From NCBI GenBank assembly GCA_027920525.1, contig CP115858.1, positions 4,712,001-4,776,000 on the forward strand: DNA of 64,000 nt, given 5' to 3'. The notes beneath the pieces are model-generated. The model saw only the letters and a program-made list of their open reading frames with translations, was not told the origin of the DNA and ran no database searches. The position numbers and the translations under genes are program-made. This document shows positions 1-9,430 of the stretch, in pieces (position 1 is the stretch's first letter; every line of letters starts with the position of its first letter). This stretch comes from Chryseobacterium daecheongense. GTDB lineage: Bacteria > Bacteroidota > Bacteroidia > Flavobacteriales > Weeksellaceae.

Positions 1-2
1 CA

Positions 3-2174
3 TCAGGAACAAACTCATGTGTTACTCCCAATGTGTCAAATGTCCAGGTAAATCCTTCTTTACCGGCAAGTGATGTCAATAGGGCGTGGGGTTACTTTCA
101 TAAGGGTACCACAAACTTTCCCTTTAAAGATGGAATTGTACTTGTGACCGGAAAGGCGAACAGGACCGGAAACAGCTATATAGATGTATTGAGTCCTTTA
201 AGTGACCTTGTCGGTACAGGAAGCGACCCGGATCTGGTAGCTGCTACCAATCCGTCAGTGAATCTAAATGATGCTGTTGTATTGGAGTTTGATTTCGTTC
301 CTACTTCTTCGCAGGTGAAATTTAATTATTTATTTGCTTCCGAAGAATATACAACATCCTTTCCATGCAGTTATTCCGATGCATTTGCGCTGTTGCTTAA
401 ACCTGTAGCGGGTACAGCACCTTACGTCAATATGGCGGTATTACCCAGTGGTGCAGGACCTGTAAGTGTAACCAATATTCACCCGGATACTCAGTTTGAT
501 GGGAGCCCTTTGAGTTGTGGAGCAATTAATCCAACATTCTTCGGAGGATATAATACAACTAATATTGAGACTAATTTTAACGGTAGAACCGTTCCTCTTA
601 CGGCTACCGCAACGGTAATTCCGGGACAGGCCTATCATTTCAAAATGGTTCTTGCTGATGCGATCGATACAAGTTATGATTCAGCGGTATTTTTAGAAGG
701 TGGATCTTTTAATATAGGAGTGGAATTATTGGATCCGGATGGAGGCACATTGCCATCAGATATCAATGTTTGTGATAATGTTCCTCAGGTACTGACAGCT
801 TCAGTGAGTGATCCTAATATGGCGTATCAATGGTATTACAACGGTGCCATTGTACCGGGAGCAACAACCAATACCATTACAGCAGTACAGCCGGGAACCT
901 ATACTATTGAAGTTACTTTTCCGGGAAATCCATGTCCGGGGAAAGCATCTATACAGATTCATGGGGGGACAACTCCTAATGCCAATGATGCTACGCTATT
1001 GTTATGCTCTACGCCGGATGTCACAACATTTGATTTGACTACAGCAATGCCTTCAATAAGTACAACACCTAATGCGGTATTCCATTTTTATGAAAATCAG
1101 GCAGATGCTTTAGCGCAAAATGATAATTATATTACCACTCCGCTTAATTATAATGGTAATGATGGACAGATTTTATATGTTGTGGTGTCTAATGGAGGGT
1201 TCTGTAGTCGGCTGATTAAATTAACTTTATCAAAAGAGGTTACCCCTACCGCACATGTTGTTTCCACAAAACTGAAAATATGTCCGGGAGATTCGGTAGA
1301 CCTTACGGCTACTGGCGGAGTTACTTACCAATGGAGTAATTTCCCGGGAACCGGTAATACACAAACCGTAACTTTATTCAATACTACAACGTTTACAGTA
1401 TATGCTATCGGAGCAAAAGGATGTAAATCATTGCAGCCTGCTACAATCACAGTAGAAGTAGTTCCGGAAATAACCTCTCCTTTGAAAGATGTTGAAATGT
1501 GTATCGGAGACAGAATTACACTGGATGCGGGAGCCGGACCTAATTATACTTATTTATGGAGTACGGGTGAAACGACGCAAACGATTTCTGTAGACCAATT
1601 GGGTATTTATTCTGTTACTATAGATAATGGGTACTGTACAAAAGTATTCACGGTGAAAGTGATGGGAGCTACTCTGCCTTTTATCACCGGATTAAATTAT
1701 GGCAATAATACATTAACAATCACAGCGGTAAATCCATCGCTTAATAATATTCCGGGAGTACTTGAGTATTCTATTGATAACGGAATTTCATGGCAGGCCT
1801 CTAACGTGTTTACGGGGTTATTGGATAATACAACATATAATCTTCAGGTAAGGATACAGGGAACACATTGTGTGGGAACACTTGACTTCTTTACTTTAAA
1901 GATTTCCAATATTATTACTCCTAACGAAGATGGAATCAATGATGTTCTTGACCTGTCGTCTCTAAAGAACTTTAATAACTTTACCGGATCTATTTATGAC
2001 AGATATGGTGTGGAAATGTTCAGGTTCTCTAAAGAAAATCCGATCTGGGATGGAACCGTAGGAGGAAAGAGATTATCTACCGCTACGTACTGGTATAAAT
2101 TTAACTTTGAATATCCTAAATCAAAAGCCCAGATGAACTGGTCTGGTTGGATATTACTTAAAAACAGAGAATAA
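3..2174 (+). CDS. Choice-of-anchor L / T9SS type B sorting protein (5' truncated by window)
   Basis: Large cell-surface or secreted protein whose reading frame is open to the left edge, so the N-terminus lies outside the window; the in-frame GTG at 33 is not a convincing start. The visible part opens with a choice-of-anchor L domain (roughly residues 30-235, with FLFASEEYTTSFPCSYSDAF-like chemistry around 100-120), followed by Ig/PKD-like beta repeats with paired cysteines, and ends in the gliding-motility-associated C-terminal domain (motif ITPNEDGINDVLDLS, last ~85 residues). That tail is the T9SS type B sorting signal, associated with SprP/PorV-type partners and long adhesins. Function is probably adhesion or surface structure; no catalytic motif is visible. 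It ends before a strong two-way terminator shared with rsmA. Confidence 0.85.
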   Translation, partial: SGTNSCVTPNVSNVQVNPSLPASDVNRAWGYFHKGTTNFPFKDGIVLVTGKANRTGNSYIDVLSPLSDLVGTGSDPDLVAATNPSVNLNDAVVLEFDFVPTSSQVKFNYLFASEEYTTSFPCSYSDAFALLLKPVAGTAPYVNMAVLPSGAGPVSVTNIHPDTQFDGSPLSCGAINPTFFGGYNTTNIETNFNGRTVPLTATATVIPGQAYHFKMVLADAIDTSYDSAVFLEGGSFNIGVELLDPDGGTLPSDINVCDNVPQVLTASVSDPNMAYQWYYNGAIVPGATTNTITAVQPGTYTIEVTFPGNPCPGKASIQIHGGTTPNANDATLLLCSTPDVTTFDLTTAMPSISTTPNAVFHFYENQADALAQNDNYITTPLNYNGNDGQILYVVVSNGGFCSRLIKLTLSKEVTPTAHVVSTKLKICPGDSVDLTATGGVTYQWSNFPGTGNTQTVTLFNTTTFTVYAIGAKGCKSLQPATITVEVVPEITSPLKDVEMCIGDRITLDAGAGPNYTYLWSTGETTQTISVDQLGIYSVTIDNGYCTKVFTVKVMGATLPFITGLNYGNNTLTITAVNPSLNNIPGVLEYSIDNGISWQASNVFTGLLDNTTYNLQVRIQGTHCVGTLDFFTLKISNIITPNEDGINDVLDLSSLKNFNNFTGSIYDRYGVEMFRFSKENPIWDGTVGGKRLSTATYWYKFNFEYPKSKAQMNWSGWILLKNRE

Positions 2175-2200
2175 ATTATTTATTTATAGATTGTAAATTG

Positions 2201-2230
2201 AAAAGCCTTTCAGATATCTGAAAGGCTTTT
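2201..2230. terminator. Bidirectional intrinsic terminator
   Basis: Perfect 30-bp palindrome (AAAAGCCTTTCAGAT and its reverse complement) with A-tract and T-tract at the ends. It lies between the convergent T9SS type B gene and rsmA, so it can end transcription from both sides. Confidence 0.9.
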
Positions 2231-2255
2231 CCTATTTCTTTATTTCTTAGTTTTA

Positions 2256-3026
2256 TTATGCGTTTTCTTTCCACTGTTTTGTAAAAGAAATAAAATCGTT
2301 AACGCTGAGTTCTTCAGCTCTCTTATCTAAAAATTCATGGGTTTTTAATGCTTCAGGAATGTTCAGTATTTTAAGAGAGTTGGATAATTTCTTTCTCCTC
2401 TGGTTGAATCCTGCCTTTACAATTTGCTTAAACAGGACTTCATTGCCGGCTAAACCTTCTTTGGGATTTCTGGTTAGCCTGATAACTCCTGATTTTACCT
2501 TTGGTGGTGGGTTGAAAACATTTTCATGAACAGTAAACATATAGGATACATCATAGTACGCCTGAATAAGAACAGATAAAATGCCATAGTCTTTTGTTCT
2601 CGGAACGGCAGCTGTTCTTTCTGCAACTTCCTTCTGGAACATTCCTACCATTTCAGGAATAAGTTCATAATGATCTATGATCTTAAAAAGGATCTGCGAA
2701 GATATATTGTAGGGGAAATTGCCGATAATAGCAAGCTGTTCATTATTGATAAAAGCAAAATCCTGCTTTAAAAAATCTCCTACGAAATTTTTATCTGTAA
2801 TTTTTGAATAATGATTTTTCAAATATTCGATGGACTCGTTATCAATTTCAGCAAGATAAATATATTGGTCTTTTTCCAATAGATATTTTGTAAGGACTCC
2901 CATTCCCGGACCAACCTCCATGATATTATTGTAGTTTTCAAAGCTTAAGCCTTCTACAATTTTTCTCGCTATGTTTTCATCTGTCAGGAAGTGTTGACCA
3001 AGATGTTTTTTTGCTTTTACACTCAA
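2256..3026 (-). CDS. rsmA: 16S rRNA (adenine1518-N6/adenine1519-N6)-dimethyltransferase RsmA
   Basis: Dimethylates two adjacent adenines in the 3' hairpin of 16S rRNA using S-adenosylmethionine, late in small-subunit assembly. The protein is 256 aa, normal for the family. It opens with AKKHLGQHFL, has the SAM-binding motif EVGPGMGVLT near residue 38, and the catalytic NFPYNISSQ motif near residue 103. The start is TTG at 3026: an in-frame stop lies just upstream and the conserved KAKKHLGQHFL block begins at residue 4, so no later ATG can be used. It is divergent from ftsX across about 90 bp. Confidence 0.95.
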   Translation of the reverse strand: MSVKAKKHLGQHFLTDENIARKIVEGLSFENYNNIMEVGPGMGVLTKYLLEKDQYIYLAEIDNESIEYLKNHYSKITDKNFVGDFLKQDFAFINNEQLAIIGNFPYNISSQILFKIIDHYELIPEMVGMFQKEVAERTAAVPRTKDYGILSVLIQAYYDVSYMFTVHENVFNPPPKVKSGVIRLTRNPKEGLAGNEVLFKQIVKAGFNQRRKKLSNSLKILNIPEALKTHEFLDKRAEELSVNDFISFTKQWKENA

Positions 3027-3117
3027 AGTTTTTTATGATTTTGTTAACAATGATTTTCTTTTTTTCGTCCCAAATTTCGGAAGATTTTTTCTATTTTAGC
3101 CAAAAAATTTAATATTA

Positions 3118-4017
3118 ATGGCGAAATCTGTAGATGAATTTAATAAGAAGAGACTTAGGTCCAGCAATATTACAGTGGTAATTAGTATTGCCTTAGTGTT
3201 ATTTTTGTTAGGATTAATGGGATTGATTTTAATTAATGCCCAGAAATATTCTGACTATATCAAGGAGCAGTTGGTTGTAAACGCATACTTTGATGAAAAC
3301 TATGACGCTAAAGATTCTGTTAAAATTGCGAAACTGGAAGAAGAAACTTTTAAAAAAGTACAGACTTTAGCCCCCGTAAAAAGGGCAACCTATATTTCAA
3401 GAGAGATGGCTGCTAAGGAAGCAAAAGCCAGTATGGGAATTGATAGTGATGCACTTTTTGAAGAAAATATTTTCCCTTCATCTATTGAAGTTGCTTTAAA
3501 ACCGGAGTATGTGGATCCGGCAAAAATTGATGCGGCTATTAAAACGCTGAAATCCGTTCCCGGTATTGTAGATGTAAAGAATAACAGTACCCTGATGGTA
3601 GATGTTTATAATAACCTGAACAGAATCTTGAAATGGATCTTAGGCTTTTCTATACTATTCCTTATTTTAGCGGTTGTCTTGATTAACAATTCAATCCGTC
3701 TGAAAATATTCTCCAAAAGATTTATTATTAAGACCATGCAGCTTGTAGGGGCAAAGAGAAGGTTTATCCTGAAACCATTTATTGTTGAGGCTTTGATTTT
3801 GGGTTGTATAGGCTCTGTTATCGGACTTCTGGCACTATTTGGAGTATGGTATTATTTCACAAGTCAGATCGGGTCTGCATTTGTTCAGAATAATCAGCAA
3901 TATTTCTGGCTTGTTATACTGGTATTCGGGGTAGGGATTTTTATTACCGTTTTAAGTACTATTGTTGCTACCTGGAGATTCTTGAGAACAAACGTTGACG
4001 ATTTATATTACTCTTAA
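3118..4017 (+). CDS. ftsX: Cell division protein FtsX (ABC permease)
   Basis: Inner-membrane permease that with FtsE couples the divisome to activation of peptidoglycan hydrolases. At 299 aa it has the FtsX plan: a short cytoplasmic start, TM1 at about residues 18-40, a periplasmic domain of about 130 residues, then three TMs (about 172-192, 220-245, 262-285) forming the FtsX/MacB permease domain. The partner FtsE is not in the window, which is usual in Bacteroidetes. It is the first gene of a rightward cluster: DUF3098 begins 4 bp after its stop, then uppP and truB. Confidence 0.93.
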   Translation: MAKSVDEFNKKRLRSSNITVVISIALVLFLLGLMGLILINAQKYSDYIKEQLVVNAYFDENYDAKDSVKIAKLEEETFKKVQTLAPVKRATYISREMAAKEAKASMGIDSDALFEENIFPSSIEVALKPEYVDPAKIDAAIKTLKSVPGIVDVKNNSTLMVDVYNNLNRILKWILGFSILFLILAVVLINNSIRLKIFSKRFIIKTMQLVGAKRRFILKPFIVEALILGCIGSVIGLLALFGVWYYFTSQIGSAFVQNNQQYFWLVILVFGVGIFITVLSTIVATWRFLRTNVDDLYYS

Positions 4018-4021
4018 AAAG

Positions 4022-4318
4022 ATGAGCAAAAAAACAAATAAATTTTCTGCAGCTGAGTTTGGTACGGATACCAAAGCTCCACAGGAAAACACCTTTTATT
4101 TCGGACAACAAAACTTTAAATGGATGCTGATTGGATTAGCATTCATTGTAGTAGGTTTTCTCCTGATGATGGGTGCCGATGCTAATACTGTCGATGGAAA
4201 ATATGATCCGAACTCATGGAACGACGGTATCTTCTCTATTCGCAGAATCCGGATAGCTCCATTATTTGTAGTTATCGGTTTCGTTATAGAAGTATATGCG
4301 ATTTTAAAAAGAAAATAA
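4022..4318 (+). CDS. DUF3098 small membrane protein
   Basis: 98-aa protein with two predicted TM helices (about 32-53 and 76-95) separated by a short polar loop containing DPNSWNDGIFS. Length, two-helix layout and position directly after ftsX match the Bacteroidetes family DUF3098, whose function is unknown. I place the start at ATG 4022, 4 bp after the ftsX stop; a longer frame would need a TTG at 3995 inside ftsX and add a non-conserved stub. Tight coupling to ftsX suggests a role in the division or envelope complex; that is inference. Confidence 0.85.
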   Translation: MSKKTNKFSAAEFGTDTKAPQENTFYFGQQNFKWMLIGLAFIVVGFLLMMGADANTVDGKYDPNSWNDGIFSIRRIRIAPLFVVIGFVIEVYAILKRK

Positions 4319-4398
4319 TTTTTTATTTAAGATTAAGAAGTTTTAGAAATTCGGAGTATTCCGGATTTCAGGCTTTTTAATCTTTTAATTTTATACAT

Positions 4399-5217
4399 AT
4401 GGATTTATTCAAAGCAATTATTATTGCGATTATAGAAGGTCTTACTGAGTATCTTCCAATTTCTTCTACAGCCCACATGGGTTTCACGGCTAGCTTAATG
4501 GGATTGCCGGAAGATGAATTTTTAAAAATGTTTCAGGTATCTATTCAGTTTGGTGCTATTTTATCAGTGGTGGTTGCTTATTGGAAAAAGTTCTTTGATT
4601 TTAATAATATTAAATTCTATTATAAGCTTGCCTTTGCGGTAGTACCGGCTTTGGCTTTGGGATATCTTTTTGATGATAAGATTGAAGCTGTTCTTGGAAA
4701 TCAGATCGCTATTTCGTCTGTTTTGGTTTTAGGTGGAATCGTTTTATTATTTGCAGATACCTGGTTTAAAAACCCGACAATTGATGATGAAAAGGGGATT
4801 ACTATCAAGAAAGCCGTAACCATAGGTTTTTGGCAGTGTCTTGCAATGATGCCGGGAACAAGCAGAAGTGCTGCTTCTATTATCGGAGGAATGACACAGG
4901 GATTAACGCGAAAGGCGGCCGCGGAATTTTCATTTTTCCTTGCTGTTCCTACGATGCTGGCAGTTACTGTGTATTCAGTTTTTGTAAAAACTTGGGGAAA
5001 AGAAACTCCTAATCCTCAGAAAGGATATGAAATGATTTTGTCATCACAAGATCATCTTACTATTTTTATCATTGGAAATATCGTGGCATTTATTGTGGCT
5101 TTGATTGCTATTAAAGCTTTTATCGGAGTTCTTAATAAATATGGTTTCAAACCTTGGGGATGGTATCGTATTTTTGTAGGAATAGCTTTATTGATTTATT
5201 TCTATTTCTTTAAATAA
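4399..5217 (+). CDS. uppP: Undecaprenyl-diphosphatase UppP (BacA)
   Basis: Integral membrane phosphatase that recycles undecaprenyl diphosphate to the monophosphate carrier for peptidoglycan and surface glycans, and that confers bacitracin tolerance when overexpressed. The 272-aa protein carries both family signatures: EGLTEYLPISSTAH at residues 13-26 and PGTSRSAASIIGG from residue 152, which form the active site. About eight hydrophobic segments are visible. It follows DUF3098 by 80 bp and precedes truB by 30 bp, a gene order I recognise as common in Flavobacteriia. Confidence 0.96.
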   Translation: MDLFKAIIIAIIEGLTEYLPISSTAHMGFTASLMGLPEDEFLKMFQVSIQFGAILSVVVAYWKKFFDFNNIKFYYKLAFAVVPALALGYLFDDKIEAVLGNQIAISSVLVLGGIVLLFADTWFKNPTIDDEKGITIKKAVTIGFWQCLAMMPGTSRSAASIIGGMTQGLTRKAAAEFSFFLAVPTMLAVTVYSVFVKTWGKETPNPQKGYEMILSSQDHLTIFIIGNIVAFIVALIAIKAFIGVLNKYGFKPWGWYRIFVGIALLIYFYFFK

Positions 5218-5247
5218 ATTATTCTCTTACCTATTTATTACCAATTT

Positions 5248-5946
5248 ATGACTGCCGAAAATATACTTGAAGGCCATATATTTTTACTTGATAAACCTTT
5301 GGATTGGACCTCTTTCCAGGCCGTTAATAAAATGAAATATAAACTCAAAAGTGAGTTTAAACTTCCTAAAAAATTTAAGATTGGGCATGCCGGAACTTTA
5401 GATCCTAGAGCAACAGGTTTACTCATTGTCTGCACCGGGAAATTCACTAAAAAAATTCCTGAAATACAGGATGCCCCTAAAGAATATTGGACTGAAATCA
5501 AGATAGGGGTTCAGACGGAATCTTACGATACTGAAAAACCTGAAATTCTTCATCAGGATATTTCAAACGTTTCCGAGGAGCAGGTAAGAGCAGTTTTACA
5601 AAAATTTGTTGGAGAAATAGACCAGAAACCTCCGGTTTTTTCTGCTATAAAAATTGATGGGAAAAGAGCTTATAATCTAGCGAGAGCAGGTGAAGAAGTA
5701 GAGATGAAGTCGAGAAAAACTACTATTTTTTATCTTAATAATATTCAGATTGATTTTCCTTTTGTGAGTTTTACGGTAGGATGTTCAAAGGGGACCTATA
5801 TCCGGAGTCTTGCACATGATATTGGGCAGGAGCTTGGTGTTGGTGCATATTTAACGCAACTGAGACGCACGAAGATCGGGGAATATAAGATAGAAGACAG
5901 TACAGAAAAGTTTTTAGAAAATGATTTTAAATTTGAAAGTATATGA
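5248..5946 (+). CDS. truB: tRNA pseudouridine(55) synthase TruB
   Basis: Isomerises U55 in the T-loop of nearly all tRNAs. The 232-aa protein has the core TruB catalytic domain with GHAGTLDPRATG and the catalytic aspartate D52, KPPVFSAIKIDGKRAY near 130 and the GTYIRSLAHDIG motif near 183. It lacks the C-terminal PUA domain of the E. coli enzyme, as is usual for short Bacteroidetes TruB. Its TGA overlaps the next ATG (ATGA at 5943-5946), implying translational coupling to the secreted protein downstream. Confidence 0.95.
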   Translation: MTAENILEGHIFLLDKPLDWTSFQAVNKMKYKLKSEFKLPKKFKIGHAGTLDPRATGLLIVCTGKFTKKIPEIQDAPKEYWTEIKIGVQTESYDTEKPEILHQDISNVSEEQVRAVLQKFVGEIDQKPPVFSAIKIDGKRAYNLARAGEEVEMKSRKTTIFYLNNIQIDFPFVSFTVGCSKGTYIRSLAHDIGQELGVGAYLTQLRRTKIGEYKIEDSTEKFLENDFKFESI

Positions 5947-6536
5947 AAAAAACTCTCCTTTTGTTCATAAGTTTATTTTCGATAACTCTATCATACGCTC
6001 AAAATGTTGAGAACAAAAAGCCGAAAATGGATTTTTATGTTAATCCCACTCTCAATTTAGGATATAATCTTGGAAATAGTATTCAGGATGACAGAAATAA
6101 GGATTCAGCCTATTATCAACAATACATAGCTCCTTATCTCCCTAATAAAATTACTTTTGGAATGACAGTTATCGGTGGGTATAATTTTCTTCCTAACTTT
6201 GCCTTAGGATCAGGGATAAAATATAGTTTTACGGATAAGAATTTTCATTTGCTTTATTGGGTTATCCAGCCTAAATTCATAATTGGTCCTGGAGATGAAC
6301 CTTTTTTTATTGATATTAATTATGGAAAGCAGATCAACCACTCTGTTGTTTCAAATGCTGAATTCTGGGGAATAAAGTTGGGAAAACAGGTGTCATATTC
6401 GAAAAGATTAAGCCAGGAAGGAGGACTTGTTCTTGAAAATCATAACTTTGGAAAATCAAATGCTTTTTTTATCGGTTTGAGTTATGGGATAACATTTTTT
6501 AGTAATAAAAACTACACGGGTTACGGAGACGATTAA
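5943..6536 (+). CDS. Secreted or outer-membrane beta-rich protein of unknown function
   Basis: 197-aa protein with a clear Sec signal peptide ([20 protein letters not shown]). The mature part has alternating aromatic/hydrophobic and glycine-rich segments ([42 protein letters not shown]) that resemble an eight-stranded outer-membrane beta-barrel of the PorT/OmpW size class. I do not recognise a named family. It overlaps truB by 4 bp and rluF by 1 bp (TAATG), so the envelope protein is translated in step with two pseudouridine synthases, an odd partnership. Confidence 0.7.
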   Translation: MKKTLLLFISLFSITLSYAQNVENKKPKMDFYVNPTLNLGYNLGNSIQDDRNKDSAYYQQYIAPYLPNKITFGMTVIGGYNFLPNFALGSGIKYSFTDKNFHLLYWVIQPKFIIGPGDEPFFIDINYGKQINHSVVSNAEFWGIKLGKQVSYSKRLSQEGGLVLENHNFGKSNAFFIGLSYGITFFSNKNYTGYGDD

Positions 6537-7258
6537 TGGAAAAGACACGGATTAATAAATATTTATCAGAAGTTGGTTTCTGCTCAAGAAGAGCGGCAGA
6601 TAAATTACTGGAAGAAGGGAGAATAAAAATCAACGGGCAGATTCCTGAATTGGGAACGAAAATTTCCGACGAAGATGTTGTGGAAGTAGACGGTAAACCG
6701 ATCCGGGAAACAGAAGAAAAACCTGTTTATATTGCTTTTAATAAACCAATTGGTATTGTTTGTACCACAGATACAAAAAGAGAAAAAAATAATATTGTAG
6801 ATTATATCAATCATCCTAAAAGAATTTTTCCGATTGGTAGGTTGGACAAACCTAGTGAAGGCCTAATACTTCTAACCAGTGACGGGGATATTGTTAACAA
6901 AATTTTAAGGGCCAGGAACAATCACGAAAAGGAATATCTTGTAAGAGTCGATAAGCCGATTAATCCGAGATTTTTGGAGAAAATGAGAAATGGAGTTCCC
7001 ATCCTGGATACCGTGACTAAGAAATGTGAAGTAGAAAAAGTAGATGATATGACGTTCAGAATTGTTCTTACCCAAGGCCTCAACAGGCAGATTCGCAGAA
7101 TGTGTGAATATTTGGGCTACGAAGTGAAAAAACTTAAAAGGATGCGTATCATGAATATCAAGCTGGATTTACCTGTAGGAAAATGGAGAGATCTTACCGA
7201 TGAGGAGCTATCCGCTTTGAACAAGTTGCTCGAAGACTCCAGTAAAACGGTAGATTAA
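6536..7258 (+). CDS. rluF: 23S rRNA pseudouridine(2604) synthase RluF-like
   Basis: RsuA/RluB/RluE/RluF-family pseudouridine synthase. An S4 RNA-binding domain (about 1-60, [20 protein letters not shown]) precedes the catalytic domain with [10 protein letters not shown], whose aspartate D104 is catalytic. The [14 protein letters not shown] block ([20 protein letters not shown]) near 178-198 favours RluF, which modifies U2604 of 23S rRNA, over RluB. It is the last gene of the ftsX-rluF cluster and converges on the HhH gene with only 23 bp between stops; I see no clear hairpin there. Confidence 0.85.
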   Translation: MEKTRINKYLSEVGFCSRRAADKLLEEGRIKINGQIPELGTKISDEDVVEVDGKPIRETEEKPVYIAFNKPIGIVCTTDTKREKNNIVDYINHPKRIFPIGRLDKPSEGLILLTSDGDIVNKILRARNNHEKEYLVRVDKPINPRFLEKMRNGVPILDTVTKKCEVEKVDDMTFRIVLTQGLNRQIRRMCEYLGYEVKKLKRMRIMNIKLDLPVGKWRDLTDEELSALNKLLEDSSKTVD

Positions 7259-7281
7259 ATTGATAAGAAAGTAAGATTCAA

Positions 7282-8568
7282 TCATTTCAGATATAATTTC
7301 ATCCTTGTCTCATATTCTGGCTTTAATTTCAGAAACTTCCATATTTTTTTGTCTTCGGGATTGCTCACACGGTAATAAATAATCTTATCTGCAGAGTATC
7401 TGAAATAAGGATGGTTCTTTAACCATTCTTCCGGCGCGTCCACAAGTGTATATTTTGTGATGCCGGACGAATCAAGCTTACAAATTGAAATTAATTTCTG
7501 CACAAGATCTGTATCTATATTGTAAGTTTCCAGGATTTGCTGTTTGGTAACGAATCCGCCCAGTTTTTTTCTGAAACCAATAATTGATCCTGCACTTTTT
7601 TCATCAAGTCCGAATTCCAGAAGCTGTTTAAAAGTAATTTGATTTAAATCAGTAGATGCGAAATCTGTTTTTTGCTGAATGATTTGATTCTTTTTTTCAT
7701 CATTTTGCTGATCTTTGATTTTAATATAGGGTTTTAATTCTTCAAACTTTTCCTGAGAAATGACGAAACATTTCTGAATATCCTGATAGGTATTAAAACG
7801 TCCCTTTAAATTTCTATCTCTGTAATTAACTATAGTTAATGCCTGCTTTTCGGAAAAACCAAGAGATTGCCATCCTGCTGTGTTTAAAGTATTAGGATCA
7901 AAAAAACGGAGATAAATACGAGGCTTTTGCTCAGTACTCTTAGAAATGTTTTTTAAATTTTCAGGTGTTTTTTCCGGTAAAAGCAGATGTGGTGCTAATA
8001 ATCGATAGTTTTCATCATTGATTATAAAGCAGGCTTTTAATTTTTCTTTACTTACAAAACTACCTCCCAGATAAGCTTTGTATTTCAAAATCGCTTGGGC
8101 CTGTCTCGGGCTGAATCCCATATTCTCCCATTCTTTTTCAGAAAGGTGATCCGGATTGAATGTTCCGGAGACGGTAATTGTTTTTTTATCAGGCACTCCC
8201 GATCTATCATTTTTTATACCCTTATGGTCATTTGGGAGCATAATGTATGGACTGATCTCTGAAAATTTCTCCTTGGAAATAGCGTAGCATTTTTGTAATT
8301 GTTCTTTAGAAGTAAATTCTCCACCAACAATTTTCTTATAGTTTAGTATCGTTAATACCTGTTTTGAAGAAAATCCAAGGCTTTGCCACTGTTTTTCGTT
8401 AAGGTCATTAGGATTAAATTCGGTTAAATACAATGAAGCGTTTTCCTCCGACACAAACTTTATTTCGGGGAAATTTTCTTTTTCTTTACTGGTATACTCC
8501 TGGAAGATGAATAATATGAGCAGCAGTATACCTAAAAATGCAATCTTTTGATAGTAGCTTCTTTTCAT
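7282..8568 (-). CDS. Membrane-anchored helix-hairpin-helix (ComEA-like) repeat protein
   Basis: 428-aa protein with one N-terminal TM helix (about residues 9-24) and a long extracytoplasmic part with four copies of a ~55-60-residue helix-hairpin-helix unit at about 51-109, 137-194, 222-282 and 307-362. Each runs as LNEKQWQSLGFSSKQVLTIL followed by a GGxFxSKExLxxCY element. The domain is the DNA-binding type of ComEA and T2SS GspK. Start chosen at ATG 8568; the frame reaches a TTG at 8595 but that would place a polar stub before the TM helix. A role in DNA uptake or DNA binding at the envelope is inference; many flavobacterial copies are only called HhH proteins. Confidence 0.8.
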   Translation of the reverse strand: MKRSYYQKIAFLGILLLILFIFQEYTSKEKENFPEIKFVSEENASLYLTEFNPNDLNEKQWQSLGFSSKQVLTILNYKKIVGGEFTSKEQLQKCYAISKEKFSEISPYIMLPNDHKGIKNDRSGVPDKKTITVSGTFNPDHLSEKEWENMGFSPRQAQAILKYKAYLGGSFVSKEKLKACFIINDENYRLLAPHLLLPEKTPENLKNISKSTEQKPRIYLRFFDPNTLNTAGWQSLGFSEKQALTIVNYRDRNLKGRFNTYQDIQKCFVISQEKFEELKPYIKIKDQQNDEKKNQIIQQKTDFASTDLNQITFKQLLEFGLDEKSAGSIIGFRKKLGGFVTKQQILETYNIDTDLVQKLISICKLDSSGITKYTLVDAPEEWLKNHPYFRYSADKIIYYRVSNPEDKKIWKFLKLKPEYETRMKLYLK

Positions 8569-8757
8569 CAAGCTAAACTTATTGATAAACCTCAACTTTT
8601 AAAAGAATAATGTTCAGAATTTGATATAATGATATATAAAGGGTTGTTTTTTGATGGTAATCCTTTTTAAAATGAAGCTGATCTTTTGATTAATTGAATT
8701 TTTTCAAGCCTACTCATCGGAATAATCGAGATAATATGATATATGATGGCACAAAAA

Positions 8758-8780
8758 ATCCCCAAAAACATTTTGGGGAT
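8758..8780 (-). terminator. Intrinsic terminator of NlpE-like gene
   Basis: Ten-bp stem ATCCCCAAAA / TTTTGGGGAT with a 3-nt loop; on the minus strand it is followed by TTTTTG. It sits 28 bp after the stop of the NlpE-like gene. Confidence 0.9.
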
Positions 8781-8807
8781 ATATTTAACTAATAACAGAT
8801 TATTGTA

Positions 8808-9221
8808 TTACTGACGAACAAGATTATATTCTGTTCCTGCTGTTTCTTTTGTCCATGCGCTTCCGCTATGCATTTGAATTGTTTTATCATTGACAATTGA
8901 GAAGGTTGTTACACGGTCTGCAATATTTGAATACTTTAAAATTACCTTATTGGTGTCTTTGTAATACTTCCAAGTCCCTGTACTTGACATTGGAGTTGTA
9001 CTACCAGGAAAAGTTTCAGACAAAGCGAAAGTATTATCATCTTTGAAAGTGATTTCAACATTCTGTTTTGAGCTTCCTGAAGGGATATTTCCTTTATAAA
9101 CTCCTGGTACAAAAGTAGAAGTTTTAGTTACCGAAGTATTTTCCTTTTGATTTTTCATTGTACTGCAAGAAGTAAATCCGATGAATGATGCGCAAGCTGC
9201 TGCGAGAAATAAATTTTTCAT
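8808..9221 (-). CDS. NlpE-like (copper resistance family) lipoprotein
   Basis: 137-aa lipoprotein: signal peptide with lipobox GFTSC, lipidation at Cys20. The mature part is a small beta-barrel-like domain with PGVYKGNIPSGSSKQNVEIT, a D-N-T-F-A-L-S-E strand pair and GTWKYYKDTNKVILKY, the pattern of NlpE N-terminal domains. In enterics NlpE activates Cpx on surface contact or copper; Bacteroidetes lack Cpx, so only the fold can be assigned. It has its own intrinsic terminator and stands alone. Confidence 0.75.
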   Translation of the reverse strand: MKNLFLAAACASFIGFTSCSTMKNQKENTSVTKTSTFVPGVYKGNIPSGSSKQNVEITFKDDNTFALSETFPGSTTPMSSTGTWKYYKDTNKVILKYSNIADRVTTFSIVNDKTIQMHSGSAWTKETAGTEYNLVRQ

Positions 9222-9430
9222 AATATGTTTTTTAAATTTGGTTTCTTACTAACTAAAATAATGCCAAAAAATAAAATAAATAAGTGAAAAAGTCATTGAG
9301 CTTTCATTGCTGATCTTATTTTGCCAAGGTGTGAAAAGGGGCAGAAAATTGATCATCACAGGATTAGCAGATGTTTATGTAAAATCTGATATTTGGAAAA
9401 AAAGGTTAGGGTATTTTTTATCCGTTTCTG

